The notes under the pieces: generated by a model | The model's input: only the letters and a program-made list of their open reading frames with translations | Databases searched by the model: none | What the model was told of the DNA's origin: nothing | Assembly: GCA_009741485.1 (NCBI GenBank) | Contig: CM019238.1 | Coordinates: 8,289,477-8,353,476 of the forward strand | Length of the DNA: 64,000 bases | DNA from: Malurus cyaneus samueli | Lineage: Eukaryota; Chordata; Aves; Passeriformes; Maluridae | Direction of reading: 5' to 3' | Program-made: the position numbers and the translations under genes | Shown here: one piece after another, positions 1 through 12,645 of the stretch | Position numbering within the stretch: the stretch's first letter is position 1 | How the letters are laid out: every line of letters starts with the position of its first letter

Positions 1-833
1 TACATATTTTTATTATGAAGCACAAATTTACTATAATGGCTTTCAGATCCCTAAGGAGAAGCTTTTCCAGCCTGCTACACATATCGATAATGTAATACAA
101 TATATTTTCCCTTATGGCTTTGAAGTGCAGGTCTCAGAAACTCGAAAAAATCTGTTTCAAACTTGTAAGTTACTCCGTGGAGGTGATTTGTGTTGTAATG
201 CCTGCAGACTGCCCTGTGTATATCAGATGGAAAACATCGCCTCAATATTAGCAATGCTGAAATAAGGAAATCCAATGCTTAGTTTTTACAAATGTTTTCT
301 TCCCTTTTGGAATATCATTTGTTTTATATCTTCTTCCTTATGGTGACTGGCATGGCACTGTGAGATTGATCACAATATGACATGACAAGAAAAACACCTC
401 AAAGACACAATATTGTTATCAGAAATAGAGGGACCTTTTTGGCATGAAGAAAGTTTAATGACACAGTCTGGAGGTGTAAATGCATGTGGTTCCCTTTGGA
501 ATTAAATGTCACTTCTGCTCAGATAAGAAGTGAAGAATGTAAGAGCTGTAAATGGTCAGTGAAAAGACATGACAAGGTTTACCAGGGCTTGCTGAGTGAA
601 GTCACCTCCTGTGGGTGCCACCAGTGTGACTGAGGGGTTTGGTGGTGGGACTGTCTCCCAGCTCTGCTCAGAGGGAGCCCTGCACAGTGCCAGCACTAGG
701 CATGACAAACTTCTTCCCCCTCAACAATTTGGGTAGAGTTTAGAAGGGATCTTCACTCCAGATAGAGTTCAGATGTGACCTTCATTCCAGACCATGTGCT
801 CAACAGGCTGTGTGGCTTCTCAGTGTCACAGAG
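1..833. other. Noncoding stretch, nothing recognised
   Basis: AT-rich unique-looking sequence. The only open frame above 60 codons (minus strand, 75-275) resembles no family I know and has no splice or promoter context. The last 100 bases lead into a CR1 fragment. I see no RNA gene or repeat. Confidence 0.6.
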
Positions 834-1228
834 TTGGGCTGGAGCACTGCTGCTGTGAACACAGACTGAGGGAGCTGGGGTTGTTCAGTCCAGAGAAGGC
901 TCCAGGGACATCTTATGGCACCTTCCAGCACCTAAAGGTGTTACAAGAGAGCTGGAGAGGGACTTTGGATAAAGTCATGGAGTGATAGGACAAGGGGGAA
1001 TGACTTCTAAGCGATGCAGGGTGGATTTAGATTAGATAAAAGGAAGACATTCTCCCCTGTGAGGGAGGTGAGGCACTGGCACAGGTTGCCCAGGAAAACT
1101 GTGGATTCCCCATCTCTGGAAGCGTTCAAGGCCTGGTTGGTTGGTGCTTGGAGAAACCTGATGTGATGTGGCAGAGGGTGGAATTGGGTGATCTGTAAGG
1201 TCCCTTCCAACCCAAACCACTCTGATGG
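834..1228 (+). mobile_element. CR1 LINE fragment, 3' end
   Basis: Truncated 3' part of a chicken-repeat-1 (CR1) non-LTR retrotransposon, avian type. The sequence shows the usual order: GGGAGCTGGGGTTGTTCAG near 870, GTGATAGGACAAGGGGGAAT near 984, the GAGGCACTGGCACAGGTTGCC block near 1070, the CTGGAAGCGTTCAAGGC block near 1118, and the terminal AAGGTCCCTTCCAACCC at about 1197-1213. It covers the C-terminal reverse transcriptase remnant and the 3' UTR. The 794-985 frame is a relic of this element, not a gene. The good match to the avian pattern suggests a moderately young copy. The full-length 5' part is absent, as is typical of CR1. Confidence 0.93.
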
Positions 1229-1640
1229 CCTAACCTCTCCCTGCGGCTCCGCCATTGCGGCCTGCTCCCTGGCTCTGGCATGGCCTCCTTCAGCACTCTG
1301 CCATGGAGCTCCAGGGAGGAGATGAGTTTACAAAACAAGGTCAGGGCCAGCAAGGTGCCAAATGGGGCTCAGGTGTGGGCTGGAGGAAGGAGGAGTCTGC
1401 CTGGGATCTCTCTGGGAGCATCCCTGGAGCCATGGCCCTGCAGGGTGTCCCCACAGCCCAGGGCATGGGAGCGCTGTCCAGAAAACCACCTGGTTTCCAG
1501 AAAAGTTGAGGTTTTCAGCAGCGTTAATTTGCTTTGCTTTCAGTGGAGTTTTCAGAAAGGAGAGCTAAGAAATTGGCAAACCTTCAAGATGTTCCAGGAA
1601 ATACAGCATGTTTCTAATTCATGTTATTTGAGCATCTGAG
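1229..1640. other. GC-rich stretch with overlapping chance frames
   Basis: This is GC-richer than its surroundings, with a small CpG cluster at 1241-1260. Plus-strand frames at 1255-1509, 1280-1639 and 1362-1568 overlap in different phases, which argues against real coding. No domain is recognised. It could be older repeat sequence flanking the CR1 copy. Confidence 0.5.
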
Positions 1641-2811
1641 AAGCTTAAAAGCACCCCCATCCCAGTACAGCCATTTCAGAGGCCTTTGGGGGCCAAAGGG
1701 TGGCTTCAGACCCATCTCTGGCTGTAAGTTTGTAATCACCTTTTTGCTGCAGCTTCTCTCAATTTGTGCTTCCCTTTTGCTGCTCTAGGGCCCGTTCGAA
1801 AGCCCACAAAGTTACTGGCAGTGTTGATCTTCCTTGTCTCAGGCACTTTTATTAGATCCTCTGTAAACACTCCCTCTAGTAAGCACATTTTCAAGAACAT
1901 TTTTGGGAAGCAGACAAAGAAGGATTGGGACATTTGTGCAAAGACAACGTTTTGACAGTAGTGAGCCAGACCAAGGGCCAGGAGCTGGCTAAAGGTAGGT
2001 GAGCTCATTAATCCCACTGCTGCTGGGGAAGGAACATCAGCATCAAGCACCAAAGGCAGTTGTTAATCAATTAAATAGCTACATCAGAAAGAGAAATATT
2101 TCTGAAAGTTAACTCAAACTGGGATTCAGTCCATCAGTATTCAGACTCAAAATATTTGCATAATTGGTGTTTTTTTTGTGTTTCAATGCTTTCTCCCTGC
2201 TGTACCATTCTAAGGGGGGAGCATTTGCCTTTGGACTGTTTGCTGGGTGTGAGGAGGAGCTGAGCAGAGCTTCCCTCCTCATTGTGTGCCTCCACAGGCA
2301 GCTGTGGAGAGTGCTCAGTGCACCTCTCTCCATGCCTTGCATTTATTTCTGCTCTTTACTGGAGCTATTAGAGACATCAGGGCTTTAGCAGTCCCCAAAG
2401 TGCCTCTCCTAAGCAGAGATGCTCTGGCTGGGAATGCTGTGAAGCAGCGTAGAGAGCTGATGGGGAATACAACAAGGGCAGGAGCTGAGGCAAATGGTTA
2501 ATGGGAGCCATTTCAGGGCAAGCTGGTGCTGAAGCTGCACTTTAGGAATTGCAAGAGGTGTGAGGCAGTGAGAGACCTTTCACCAGTGCCACCTAGAAAA
2601 GTCACCATTTCTCAATTTCAGCTGCTGTGTACTGGTACCAGAGACAGCACCAGTGTTTTCTATTGTATAGGCAGGAAATCCCAGCAGCTCATATGTAGTA
2701 GCCGCATCCCTGGAGTGAGAGCAGGGAGTAAGTGCAGGGTGATAAAGCCCTTGGTAAGGGCTCTCTTGGAAATCAGACACATGGAAACCAAATCCTATCC
2801 TTTGACATGAC
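1641..2811. other. Noncoding stretch, nothing recognised
   Basis: Mixed-composition sequence without a recognised repeat. Minus-strand frame 1736-2053 (105 codons) and the frames between 2109 and 2810 overlap on both strands, match no known family and look like chance frames. Confidence 0.55.
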
Positions 2812-2841
2812 AAGGAAAGGAAGGAAGGAGGGGAAGGAAGG
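2812..2841 (+). repeat. GGAA-rich simple repeat
   Basis: Short imperfect run of AAGG/GGAA units (AAGGAAAGGAAGGAAGG and onward). Runs of GGAA are known ETS-family binding platforms in some vertebrate genomes, but this one is short and may be only a decayed microsatellite. Confidence 0.8.
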
Positions 2842-4469
2842 TTAATAAGCTTAATTTGTCTTTTGAGAACAGCAATCTTCAGAATTAACTTCCCAAATAG
2901 GGCCATGACCCACACAATGGGGGTCTGAGTGCTGCTCCCTCACAATAAATGCAGAAATAGTACAACAAGCACACTGTGAACATTTTACACTCAGTCTCTC
3001 TGGGTTCAGCATTTTGATACAAAACACTATTAATCATAGTGTCAGAGCTGAAGAACCTTGTGCCTCTAAATGCTTCACAGAAGGAAGTTTCCCATGGGTC
3101 TCAAGGCTGTCATGTAAATCTTTTGGGACAGAGCATCTCCATCCTCTGCAGTTGTCCCAGAGTCTTTCCCAAACTGCAAATTGCTCTGTGATCAAGAGGA
3201 CAACAACACAGGACTGGCTCCCCTCATATTTTTGCTTAGCATGAGCTAGGAATTGGTCCCAGCCCCAGAAAGGAAGTCAATCAACCAGGCTTTCCAAAAA
3301 TTTCCATATGCTCTGGGATTCCAGTGCTAAGAAAATTGAATAGAGTGGGATTGGTACAGGTAATGGCTATAGCACCATGCAGGGAGAACTCTGCAAAGCT
3401 GACTCTGCTATCCTAGGACTGCTGAGCATCTGATGCCTTTTCTATATTTTCTGTCTCATTTTACTAGTAAAAACACTATTTCTTTCCAGCATTGACTGAG
3501 GGAGGAAAAGAGAGGCTGAGGAAGAAGATTAGCATGTGAAACATGCACTGCTTGACTTAACACTAATTTCAACAAACAGAGCACAGGCTCCTGTTTCCCT
3601 CTTTTGGCTATAAACCTAAGGTCACTGCTCCTGTGTGTGCATCATTTCTGGCCACCTGGGCAGTGAAACTCAGCTCGGCCCCATGTGTGCAGTGACTCCA
3701 GATGGCTCTGAACACACATGTGAATCCGTGTTCTTTCCATCAGGAATTACAGATCCAGTACCATGTCTGTCACCCTCACAGCCCTGCCAGAGCCCTTTCC
3801 TGGTTGCTGACAGCAGCCCCCATTCATTCAAATTTACTGACAAAATGTTAAGGAAACTCAGCTCTGGCAGTCTGGTGTTTTGTTTACGGGAATGGTGATA
3901 CTCTAAATAAAAATAGTTTGAGATTCTGGTGATGTGAAAACTATTATAAAACAAACAAAAAAAAATACCCCAATTTTGCATCAACACAGTCATTTATGCT
4001 CCTAGAGAAATAAACAAAAGAGCCTATCTTGAGCTTTCTCGTGTGAAAATCAGGGAAACCCCCAATGCTGTGCTTCGGGTAGCTCCAATCCCACCTTCTG
4101 GGCCAGCTAGCAACCCTGGGATTTGCAGATTATAGTCACTTCTTTAATTGTTTTCCAATTACTCATTTTAAGATTTTTAAGCAAAATCCCAGACCATTCA
4201 ATTAACATCACTTCACAGTGCACACACTCTGCCATCCATCTGCTCAAGTCATCTTTAACTGACTCTGCTTTGTATCTGGTATTCATAACTATCAAACAAA
4301 TCTCCAGCAGAATCCACCTTCTGTTCCCACCTAGAAAACAGATTTTGCCATTTTTTATTCTAACACCTGTGCAGCTATCAACATTTTGCCACTGGAGATT
4401 TGTCAATGGTGAATGTACACCATGTTGGGAACTGAGGTTACTTCAATACATTCACAAAAAGAAAAAAAA
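2842..4469. other. Noncoding stretch, nothing recognised
   Basis: AT-rich sequence. Frames at 3635-3898 (+), 3670-3993 (-), 4107-4406 (-) and 4123-4476 (+) overlap on opposite strands and resemble no family. A short A-rich run lies near 3951-3966. I see no RNA gene. Confidence 0.55.
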
Positions 4470-4612
4470 CAAGTGATTGTATATTTTAAGACCAGAAAGG
4501 ATCGCTGTCTGCTCTGACCTCTTCTGTAACACCACCCGTAAAATTTCACTGCTCTAAATCCTCATATTGTTTTGATACTAATACTTGACCAAAGTTTTTC
4601 TGTTAAAAATTA
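4470..4612 (-). mobile_element. Ancient CR1 3' end, sauropsid type
   Basis: On the plus strand this reads ATTTTAAGACCAGAAAGGAT, then a TCTGACCTCTTCTGTAACA block, a TAAAATTTCACTGC block and an ACTTGACCAAAG block. This is the reverse complement of the CR1 3' end that is common in turtles and crocodilians. The element therefore lies on the minus strand with its 3' terminus near 4470. It is far more diverged than the other CR1 copies here and has lost its tail repeats. It is probably an insertion that predates modern birds. The limit near 4612 is approximate. Confidence 0.65.
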
Positions 4613-7600
4613 GTTTGTTTCTATTTATTATTTAACAGGTAATAAATACGCGTTATTATCCTGGGTATTTGCTACTCTCACTGATAAAAATTTGCACCTT
4701 ATTTCTCACTTATTCAAAAATATTGAATTTTGACAGCAAATACTTTGTTTTATTTAGAATGGAAAGCTTTCCCAGGCCTCTGCTGGCTTTTGCCAGCATA
4801 AGTTTTTAAAACTTAGGCTTGTTGCATCTAACCCTTCTCTTTGGATAAATAAATATTCACACCATATGCCTAGCCTTTGATTATTCTTAGAGCTATAAAA
4901 TCAAAGTAGGCAATCACACTTTTTCCTCAGTTGTGGCTATGGAGAGACAATATTCTTGCCAACAGTAGTGAACGTAAAATAACATTGTCTCCTTAGTCCA
5001 ACCTTAATCTCAAGAGAAAAACCAAGTGATCCTAATTGCCTTCCTTACATTGCACCATGTGTTTATAATCCTGTATTCTGTGCCTGCCAGCAGCTCCCAT
5101 CCCAGAAGGAATCTCCTTTTCCCTGGTAAGTGCCATGGTACTCCCTATGCAGTAGCTTTCCTGCCCTTCTCTGGCCTTGCTGCAGCTCTCTGAGTTTGCT
5201 CCTTGTTTTCATGATATGGGGCACCTTGTGAACTTTTCAGGTAGGCAGCTGAAAAATGAAATCCAACAAAAAAGAAGGAGCCCGGGAGAAAGTAACTGTT
5301 TTCACAAAGCTGAATTAAAAGTGGAACTTATTGCCGAAAGCTATTGTGGACACTGAAAGTTTGATGGGGTCAAGAAGTGAATAGACAAAACTGTTGGGGA
5401 GGGAATTCCACCAGGACCAGCAAACACCTGGAGCCTCTGATTAGGAGGTCACTCAGCACAGATCACCTAAAGCTGAGGTCATGAGGAAAGGATCAACAGC
5501 TGTGTTTCTCCTTCCCTGCATGGTCAAGAGCTGGTTCCTCCGAGGCAGGGAGGTGCCTGTGAGGGGCTGCAGTCAATTGGTGGCTGTGTGTAGGAGCATC
5601 CTGCTACCAAAGGATGGGTGGAATGCCAGCTACAGAGGTGTGAAGGCTTTGACTGCTTCTGGCTCAACTTTCATGAGGATTTATTGATCACCCTCTTTTG
5701 AAGTGCTGAAGTTTGAAGTGTTCCTCAGAGCAGGCTGCAAAAGGTATGATAAAATTTCCTATGCTATGGCCTGCAGCACCTTTCCTGGACCACAGAGTGG
5801 TCCGTTTCTGATCCTTCTCTTTCTCCTTGTGTTGTTGTTATACTCAAATATGAGGAGGCTTGAAGGAAAACTGTGTTACAATATTTTTTGAGGGTATTCT
5901 TTTATGATGCTTGTGTTTGTGGAAGTAGCCTGTGCTCCTGACGTTTCTATGTTACCTTGGAAGGGAATTTGGTCTCTGTTTCTTGTGTCTACTAAATGAA
6001 TCCCTTCTCTTTGGGAGTCTTATGCATATAGTTTTCTGTGCGCTCTTAGTTTCACAACACTGCTGTTGATTTTCTGACCCTATAACTTTATGGTATTTCT
6101 AAAAGGACAAGCATCATAGTGTTTTTCTGGTTGTGGTATAGATTAAGCTGATGTTTGTAAACCACTTACTTTATATAAGGCCTTGGCCTTCTAAAAGGTA
6201 GTTTTTATTTAATAAATCCCTCTTATTCCTCCACAATTCTACTTTTCTAATGTGGTTAGAAGTGCCAGTGTTTAAGGTACAGCATTCCTGCTTTGGTTAA
6301 CTTTTTAATTTTGCTAAGAAGTGCATTTCATGCATATACAAAGTATTTTCTTATGTTCTTGTCCTTCCCAGTAATGATGTATGGAATATTTTTGTGGAGC
6401 ATGTGCATGATGAATAGAGATGACTCAAACAGTTTTTGTACATTTTACATTTGGCATCTGTAAAGGAACAGAGAGGCAGAAAAAGGCAAGGCAAAGGCAC
6501 AGTTTGGGGGAAAGAGTGGGCTATAAATAGAATATTAGATAAAAGTTTAAGACCAGGTGTATTTGTAGAGTACTCCAGCCGTGTTTGCTGCTGATCTGGG
6601 TGCTATGGAAATTCCTGCTGTGTTCGTGGGGAGCTGATGCTTTCAGGCTCCATCCTCTGCAGTGTGGAGCATGCAGTGCTGCCCACTGGAACCCCAAGTT
6701 GTGCCTTCAGCCCTGAGCTTGGCCAGAAACCCAAGCAGTGTTCAGGACAAAGGGGTGTTACTGTGGTATGTTGATGTATTCTCTGCGTACTAAACCAAGT
6801 CAAAAGACTATTCTCTACCTTGTATTTATCCATGAAGGTTTTTAACATAACTCCATCCATTTGTTGTGTCCTCTGTAATGAAAGTTAACTCACAGCACAC
6901 CTACATGTTGTTCCTGTGCCTGGGCTGAGCTGTGCTCCTCTGCCTGGACAGTGTGCATTGTTATCCCAAACTATTCCCATTTTTTAATGCTTTAGAACCA
7001 AAGAGTCTATTTCTGCAAGCCTTAAGCCACATGAGCAAGCCCTTGTCCACTGAAATCAATGGAATCCCTTGTGTGAATAAGGATTATGCTAGTGAATAAA
7101 GGGTTTTCGGATCACAGCCCTAACCCTTTTTTAATTAACTTTCTAAGGAAGAATTTATACAGGAAGACTCTGTCTCAGTGGTGAGCGGTCAATAAACCAT
7201 GTCTTTGTAACTCCTTCCTTCCTTTATGGGCCCTTTGTGTGAGGCTTAAGTGAAATGGATCTCGTTCTATATCCCTTCCTTACTTCCCTCCTGATCAAGC
7301 CAATCACTTTATAAATGTCATAATTTCTCTCTATTGCTCCCTTTTTGGGTATATTTGCTCTTGTCTCATTCAGTGACTCGGAGCTCAACTAGTTTTTTTT
7401 GCATTAGGAAAAAGGAAGGAGACAGAATGGACCGAAATGTTAGGAGAAGAGATTTCATCTTATTTTAACCTCTGGGAATCAAAATACTAATTTTTATATT
7501 GAGAATCCCATAAGTCAGTTTTTGCTACATGGAAGTTTCTACTTCCAATATTTCTCTATCACAGATTTTGTGTCTTGAATATAAAGTTCTGGGATTTGGA

Positions 7601-8703
7601 GGTTTAACTTTCAAGTAATCTCCTGTAATTTTCCATCTTCAGGTTCACCTCAATGCCTTAAAATGTCACAGTTATTGTTTTCCATTACAGATAACCACAG
7701 TGGCCCAAAAGCAAAACCAGCAGATGACAGAAAATAGAATAATACTAAGATGTGCTTGTTTAGCTAAAGTGTTTTCTGATAGCATTGCAGTCTAGAGAAT
7801 CAAAAGTGTTAGGAAACGGTGGAGATAGAGAAAATGAAGATCTCTACTGCTCTTCACAGAAAAGTGCAGATTTTACTGCAATCTGCAGGACATAAGGGAT
7901 TCCTAAACACTGCAAACAATATTGTTTTCTTAGTGCAGAAATGAAGCTGAAAGATAAATGAAATGTTCTGCTTTTATGTGAGTCAACAGAAGTATTCTGT
8001 TCTTTCTGTTTTCCAATTACCCACAAACAGTTTTTTAATTTCTGAGAGTATTTGTAGCTCTTTGTAAATTGTAAACATTCTGTCTATGCTTCCTGCTTTG
8101 TTTGTGTGTAGCTACCTGGCTGGAACTGTATCCCTTAGTGCTATGGTCTTTCCTGGTTTTTAGCTGCATAATTGCTACTTAACCACAATGTTTCCTAGTG
8201 AATGTGCAAATGTTTACCCAAAATTAAGTGGAATTAAGGTTGCAGAAAGATTTATGAGATGAAAATTTCAGTTGATGCAAGTATTTGATGGTGTGTAGAT
8301 TGAACAGAAGGTTTGAGCATCTTGATTCAAGACAGCACCAAGATAAAATGTTCATTAATTTTCCTGCTGTTGTTCCAAGCCTCAGCAATTTTATCTCTAG
8401 GAAGATGTTGAATTATCTGGGAGATGGCTTAGATGATCCATTGAGAAGAAATGTCAGTTGTGCCATGGACACTCATTTAATCTTGAAGAATAACAGTGAT
8501 GTCATAATGCTCATACTGCCCTCAGCCCAGCTCTTTCTGAAGAATACCTTGCACTTTGTTTGCTTTTTCTCTGATCTTTCTTTGAACCCGCTCTCTTTTA
8601 TCTTCTCTCTGCTTAGACATTCATAGTGTGTTCAAAATAATTGATTTGGTTCTGTGAAGATCTATGTAATGACTAAGTCTCATTTTTCTTTTTTTGTTTT
8701 CTC
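4613..8703. other. Long noncoding stretch
   Basis: About 4 kb of AT-rich, unique-looking sequence. Frames present (5481-5687, 5703-5891, 6603-6860, 7844-8026, 8285-8626) are short and unrecognised. T-rich patches occur throughout. I see no LINE tail, LTR ends, tRNA-like fold or CpG cluster. Confidence 0.55.
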
Positions 8704-8725
8704 TTTTTTTTTTTTTTTTTTTTTT
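8704..8725 (+). repeat. Poly-T tract (T22)
   Basis: Uninterrupted run of 22 T preceded by a looser T-rich segment from about 8684. It may be the remnant tail of a minus-strand retrotransposed copy, or a simple homopolymer. No adjoining element is recognisable. Confidence 0.9.
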
Positions 8726-11700
8726 CCCCATCGTGGTTGTCAGAAATAGAGATTTCCTCCTAAATAAAGGCAGGCAGAAGCATGGAAATGCAGTGGATAG
8801 CTTCTGGTGCTTCAGCTTTGAAGGAAGCTGGCTTTGGAGAGGTGTTCAGTGGAGTATTCCTCCTTTTAAAAATTCTCAGGAAATCCAATATTTTTCCTTT
8901 TCTTTGGGCATGTTAGGCAAAGACAGTAGATTTATTCCTGTAAATTTTATACCTTGGGAGTGCTCTTTAGAGAACCTTTTAGTTTTGTTATATTTCTGGA
9001 TGCACCTATTATTTGCTAGGAAAAAACCCAAATTCACTATTTCCAACTTTGCAAATGGTCTAAGGGTATTCTCAGCCCTGTCTGTTAACAATCTGCAAGC
9101 AGGGATTTATTAAGGTAGAAAGACCAATGATTTTTCTGGTTTGGGTTCCCCCAAATCAGATAGGATAATGTTGGGTGGCAGCTGTGAGTACAAAAGTGTT
9201 TGTTCCCAGTTCATAACTTTGTGGCCCTGAATGCTGGTATTGCCATCCCAGCTCTATGCAGATTTAGCATCACATTTTTTTGAGTTTATTCTTACTATTC
9301 TGGAATAAAAGCTGAGGTGGGGAGGGCGATTATTATGAACTTCAATGTAAAGAAACATTTTCTCTGTATTTCATGTAACTGATCATGTCATGGTACTTCT
9401 CAGTTATTACCCTCCCCTGTCCTCTAATGCTCCTCTACCAGACCTTTAATAAGACATTTAATTTCTGCTGTCTGAGACAAGCTGCTGCCTAATCTCAACA
9501 TTTCCCTGTTCCTTTTAACTTGCATTTCCTATCATGAGTTTGTTGCATCACATTCGCAATTCCCTTGTTAATGCTCTCTGTGTCTTCCAGACGTTATCAC
9601 TTGGTCTCAGAAAGGAATTAATAATCCTTCTGACAATTTTATACACTTAGTCTTTCACCCTAATTTTTTCTCAGATAAATTTTTACAGCTGAAAAATCCT
9701 CTGGTATGAAGTTGCAAAGCTCTTAATCTCAATTTTCATTTCAATGACCTTTCATCTTGGGTAGACTTAAATACATAGTTGATTATTTACAGGACTGTTT
9801 GTTTACCCAGTTATTACCACAATTTAAACTCAGATTTACCACTATTCTAAACCACTACCAGTTTATTTACCAGAAATTACTCCCTTTTGTTATCAAAAAG
9901 CCTTTAAACCTCACATAAAAAGTTTCTTAAAACTGCAGCTCCTCTTTCCCTCAAGACATGCTTTCAAAGTGTTCCATCATCATTTTAGATTTTTAAGTAT
10001 TCCCATGTCTTGATTTCCAAAGCAAGCTGAGCATTAAGATTCTCTGAAGGCAGCGGTCTTTTGGGTTTGTTTGTTTAATTAAAATGCCTATTCTTTTTTG
10101 ACAAAATCTAAATTCAAAGCTCTTACTTTAACTTGATAAAACTTGACTTGCTTTGGTTATTTAAGAGGATGGAGTAAAAGTATCATTTCTAAGCAAGCTG
10201 TATTGATTCAAGGTTACAGCAAATTTTCTGTTAATATTGTTAGAAAATCTGAAAGAAATAGTTATGGCAGACTTCTGTAGTTATAAGTTTCTTGGTAATT
10301 TCTTTACCACTAAAAGACTGAGTACTTTTACCAGGCTTTTTAGTTCCCCTGTCATATTCCCAGTGCAGCTCGGAAAGGTCTGCCTGTTTGGGTAGCCACT
10401 TCCTATTGTTGATAGTTTACACCAAACTGAGACTTCAGTGCCCACTTTTTGAGTCATCTTTTGTCAAATATAATACGACTTTTCTGGTGCTTGCTATCTC
10501 AAATACAGTGTTATTTGACATAATGCTAAATTTTCCAGACTAATTACAGACAATGAACGAAACAGAATTAGATTTATAAGGGCTCAGTGATTCTTTCAAA
10601 CCCAGTTAAGCTATTCTTTTAAATACCCCTAAATAACTGATACATTTCTAGCTAGAAAACTCTAGATGATTACAGAACATCTCTCTGTGTCTAGTCATTC
10701 TGGGTTTTTCTTTTTCTAAAATTACTAAAAGCAAGTAATTTCTAATGTCCATTTATGTCAGAGAGATAAGGCAAGGTAGACACATGTGATTGCCTGATTC
10801 CAGCATGCAGCAGGAGTCAGGGGTCACAGAGAGCCTGGGCTTTGCACCTTGAGAATGGCAAATTCTGCAAGGATGGAGAGGAGCTCCCAGGGATGAGGCA
10901 AAGCAGGGATGCTTGATGGTGCACCAGACACCTGCTCTGTGTCAGGCAATAGGAACAATGTATTATAACAAATGATACCAGTAACGAGGAAAAGGTGACA
11001 CTTTTACAGAGTGTAATGAGGGCTAAAGCCTATAACATGCTGTATAGCTTAACAGCTGGTATTAAATCAGCAGACAAAACATTTGCTGAGATTGTGGAAA
11101 GTCTGCAAAATTACCTTTCTGGCATCTGCTGAGTGTATCTGCTTTTTATAAAGAGGATCAAAAGAGAAAATGAGACAAATCTTGAATTTGTCAGAAAGGG
11201 TTTAAATGATATGTTAAGAGACTGGATAGTGTATTATATGCAGAAATGAAACAGTTTAAAAATGGTTATTGACTGGAGTAATTGATCCAGGGCAGGACAT
11301 GGAGAGCAGCAGGGCCGTGGAAGGCACTAGAACACTGTGGGTGACCTGTAACCACTAAAGAGTGGCCGAAGCAGAAAGCTCAGGCAGACAAGAAAAGCAG
11401 CACCTCTTGTCTCTGTCTTATCATGAAAATGAGTGCTGATCTGAAAAAGCTGGGAGAAAATGGGGTATGCAGAAAAAATGTGCAGGTTCCAAACCTATTA
11501 CCCCGACAAATGCAGTATCAACAGCACTCGGAGCTGTGATGCTGCAGAGGACAATGTTTATTGTGCTCTGTTGGAGGGTACTTAACAGCACCAGTGTCTA
11601 ACAACAGTTTAAGTTAGGATGCAATAACCAAAATGTTCCTGGATTTTGTTAGAAGGGGAGGGTATGGAATGTGAAATGTGTTTTTGACAGTTATGTTCAG

Positions 11701-12398
11701 ACACCAAGAATGAAGCAGCAGTGAACTTGATGTTTTAAATGGACTGAAAAAGAATCTGCATCTTCCAAGTGCTTTTGCAAAGAAGGTAACATGTAACTAT
11801 AAATTCTGTATTATTCTGTAGCATGTTGCGAAGTTTCCCGCAGCTTTTAGGAAGATGTTAATATCTTAAAACTGTGTTTTTAGGAGAGACTAAACTTACA
11901 AGTTTCTAGGCTTCTTCAGTAATTAGAAAAACAAAAGAAAAAGGTCAAATATAAGCCCTTCTCAGAAATCATATGACAAGGTGAATGGAACCCTGCAATG
12001 TGTTTCTAGCAGCTGTAAGAAAGCCAGGTGAGGGTCTGTACATCCAAACTGAATTCAATATTAACTCATAGTAGCAATTTAGTAACTTTTAACTGAAACA
12101 GCTGGGTAAGCTTGTTCCATTAGTTGGTGGTAAGCTCCCAAATCTACCTAGAGAAATATAGCTATAACACTGGAGATTGAAGTTGATAGCAAGAAATACC
12201 TCTTCAAAGACAGTTGCAATATCACCAGCTAATCCTATCAATGCCATCAGTACTTGTTTTTTTTTAGCACTGAACAATAAAACTGATGCTTTATGACATT
12301 TTTAGCACTCAGTGGTATTGAAAGTTAGTGGTATAGAGCACCACAAATAGCACTGCTGAGAAATTGTCGAGAATTTGAAGGGAATATGAAAAATCAGA
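8726..12398. other. Long noncoding stretch
   Basis: AT-rich unique-looking sequence. The 8694-9113 plus-strand frame (139 codons) opens in the poly-T tract, which gives a run of Phe, and then shows no recognised domain. Frame 12089-12277 (-) is also unrecognised. The sequence 11300-12400, which would carry upstream pol domains of the Ty3 relic, was read in all plus frames and no reverse transcriptase motif was seen. Confidence 0.5.
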
Positions 12399-12412
12399 TT
12401 TTTTTTTTTTTT
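12399..12412 (+). repeat. Poly-T tract (T14)
   Basis: Fourteen consecutive T, about 280 bp upstream of the Ty3/gypsy RNase H relic. It may be unrelated to that element. Confidence 0.85.
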
Positions 12413-12645
12413 GTCTTTGGAGATTCAACTATGTTATGGCTGGCAGAGTTTCACCTAAGCCTTGTGATTTATCTTGAGGGACCTTAACCTTCAAATGCAC
12501 CCCATGTGAGCCCCTCTTTGCAGACAGTCAGTTATTTCTGTAGGATTTTTGCCTACGGCAGTAACAGTGTTCGATCTGCAGAATGAACTGCTACAGAATG
12601 AATAGAAACACATTGATTCACGTGGCATATTGGGACTTTGCATGA

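Noticed and set aside
8694..9113. 139-codon plus-strand frame
   Set aside because: Its first residues come from the poly-T tract, and the remainder shows no family similarity or coding-like third-base pattern.
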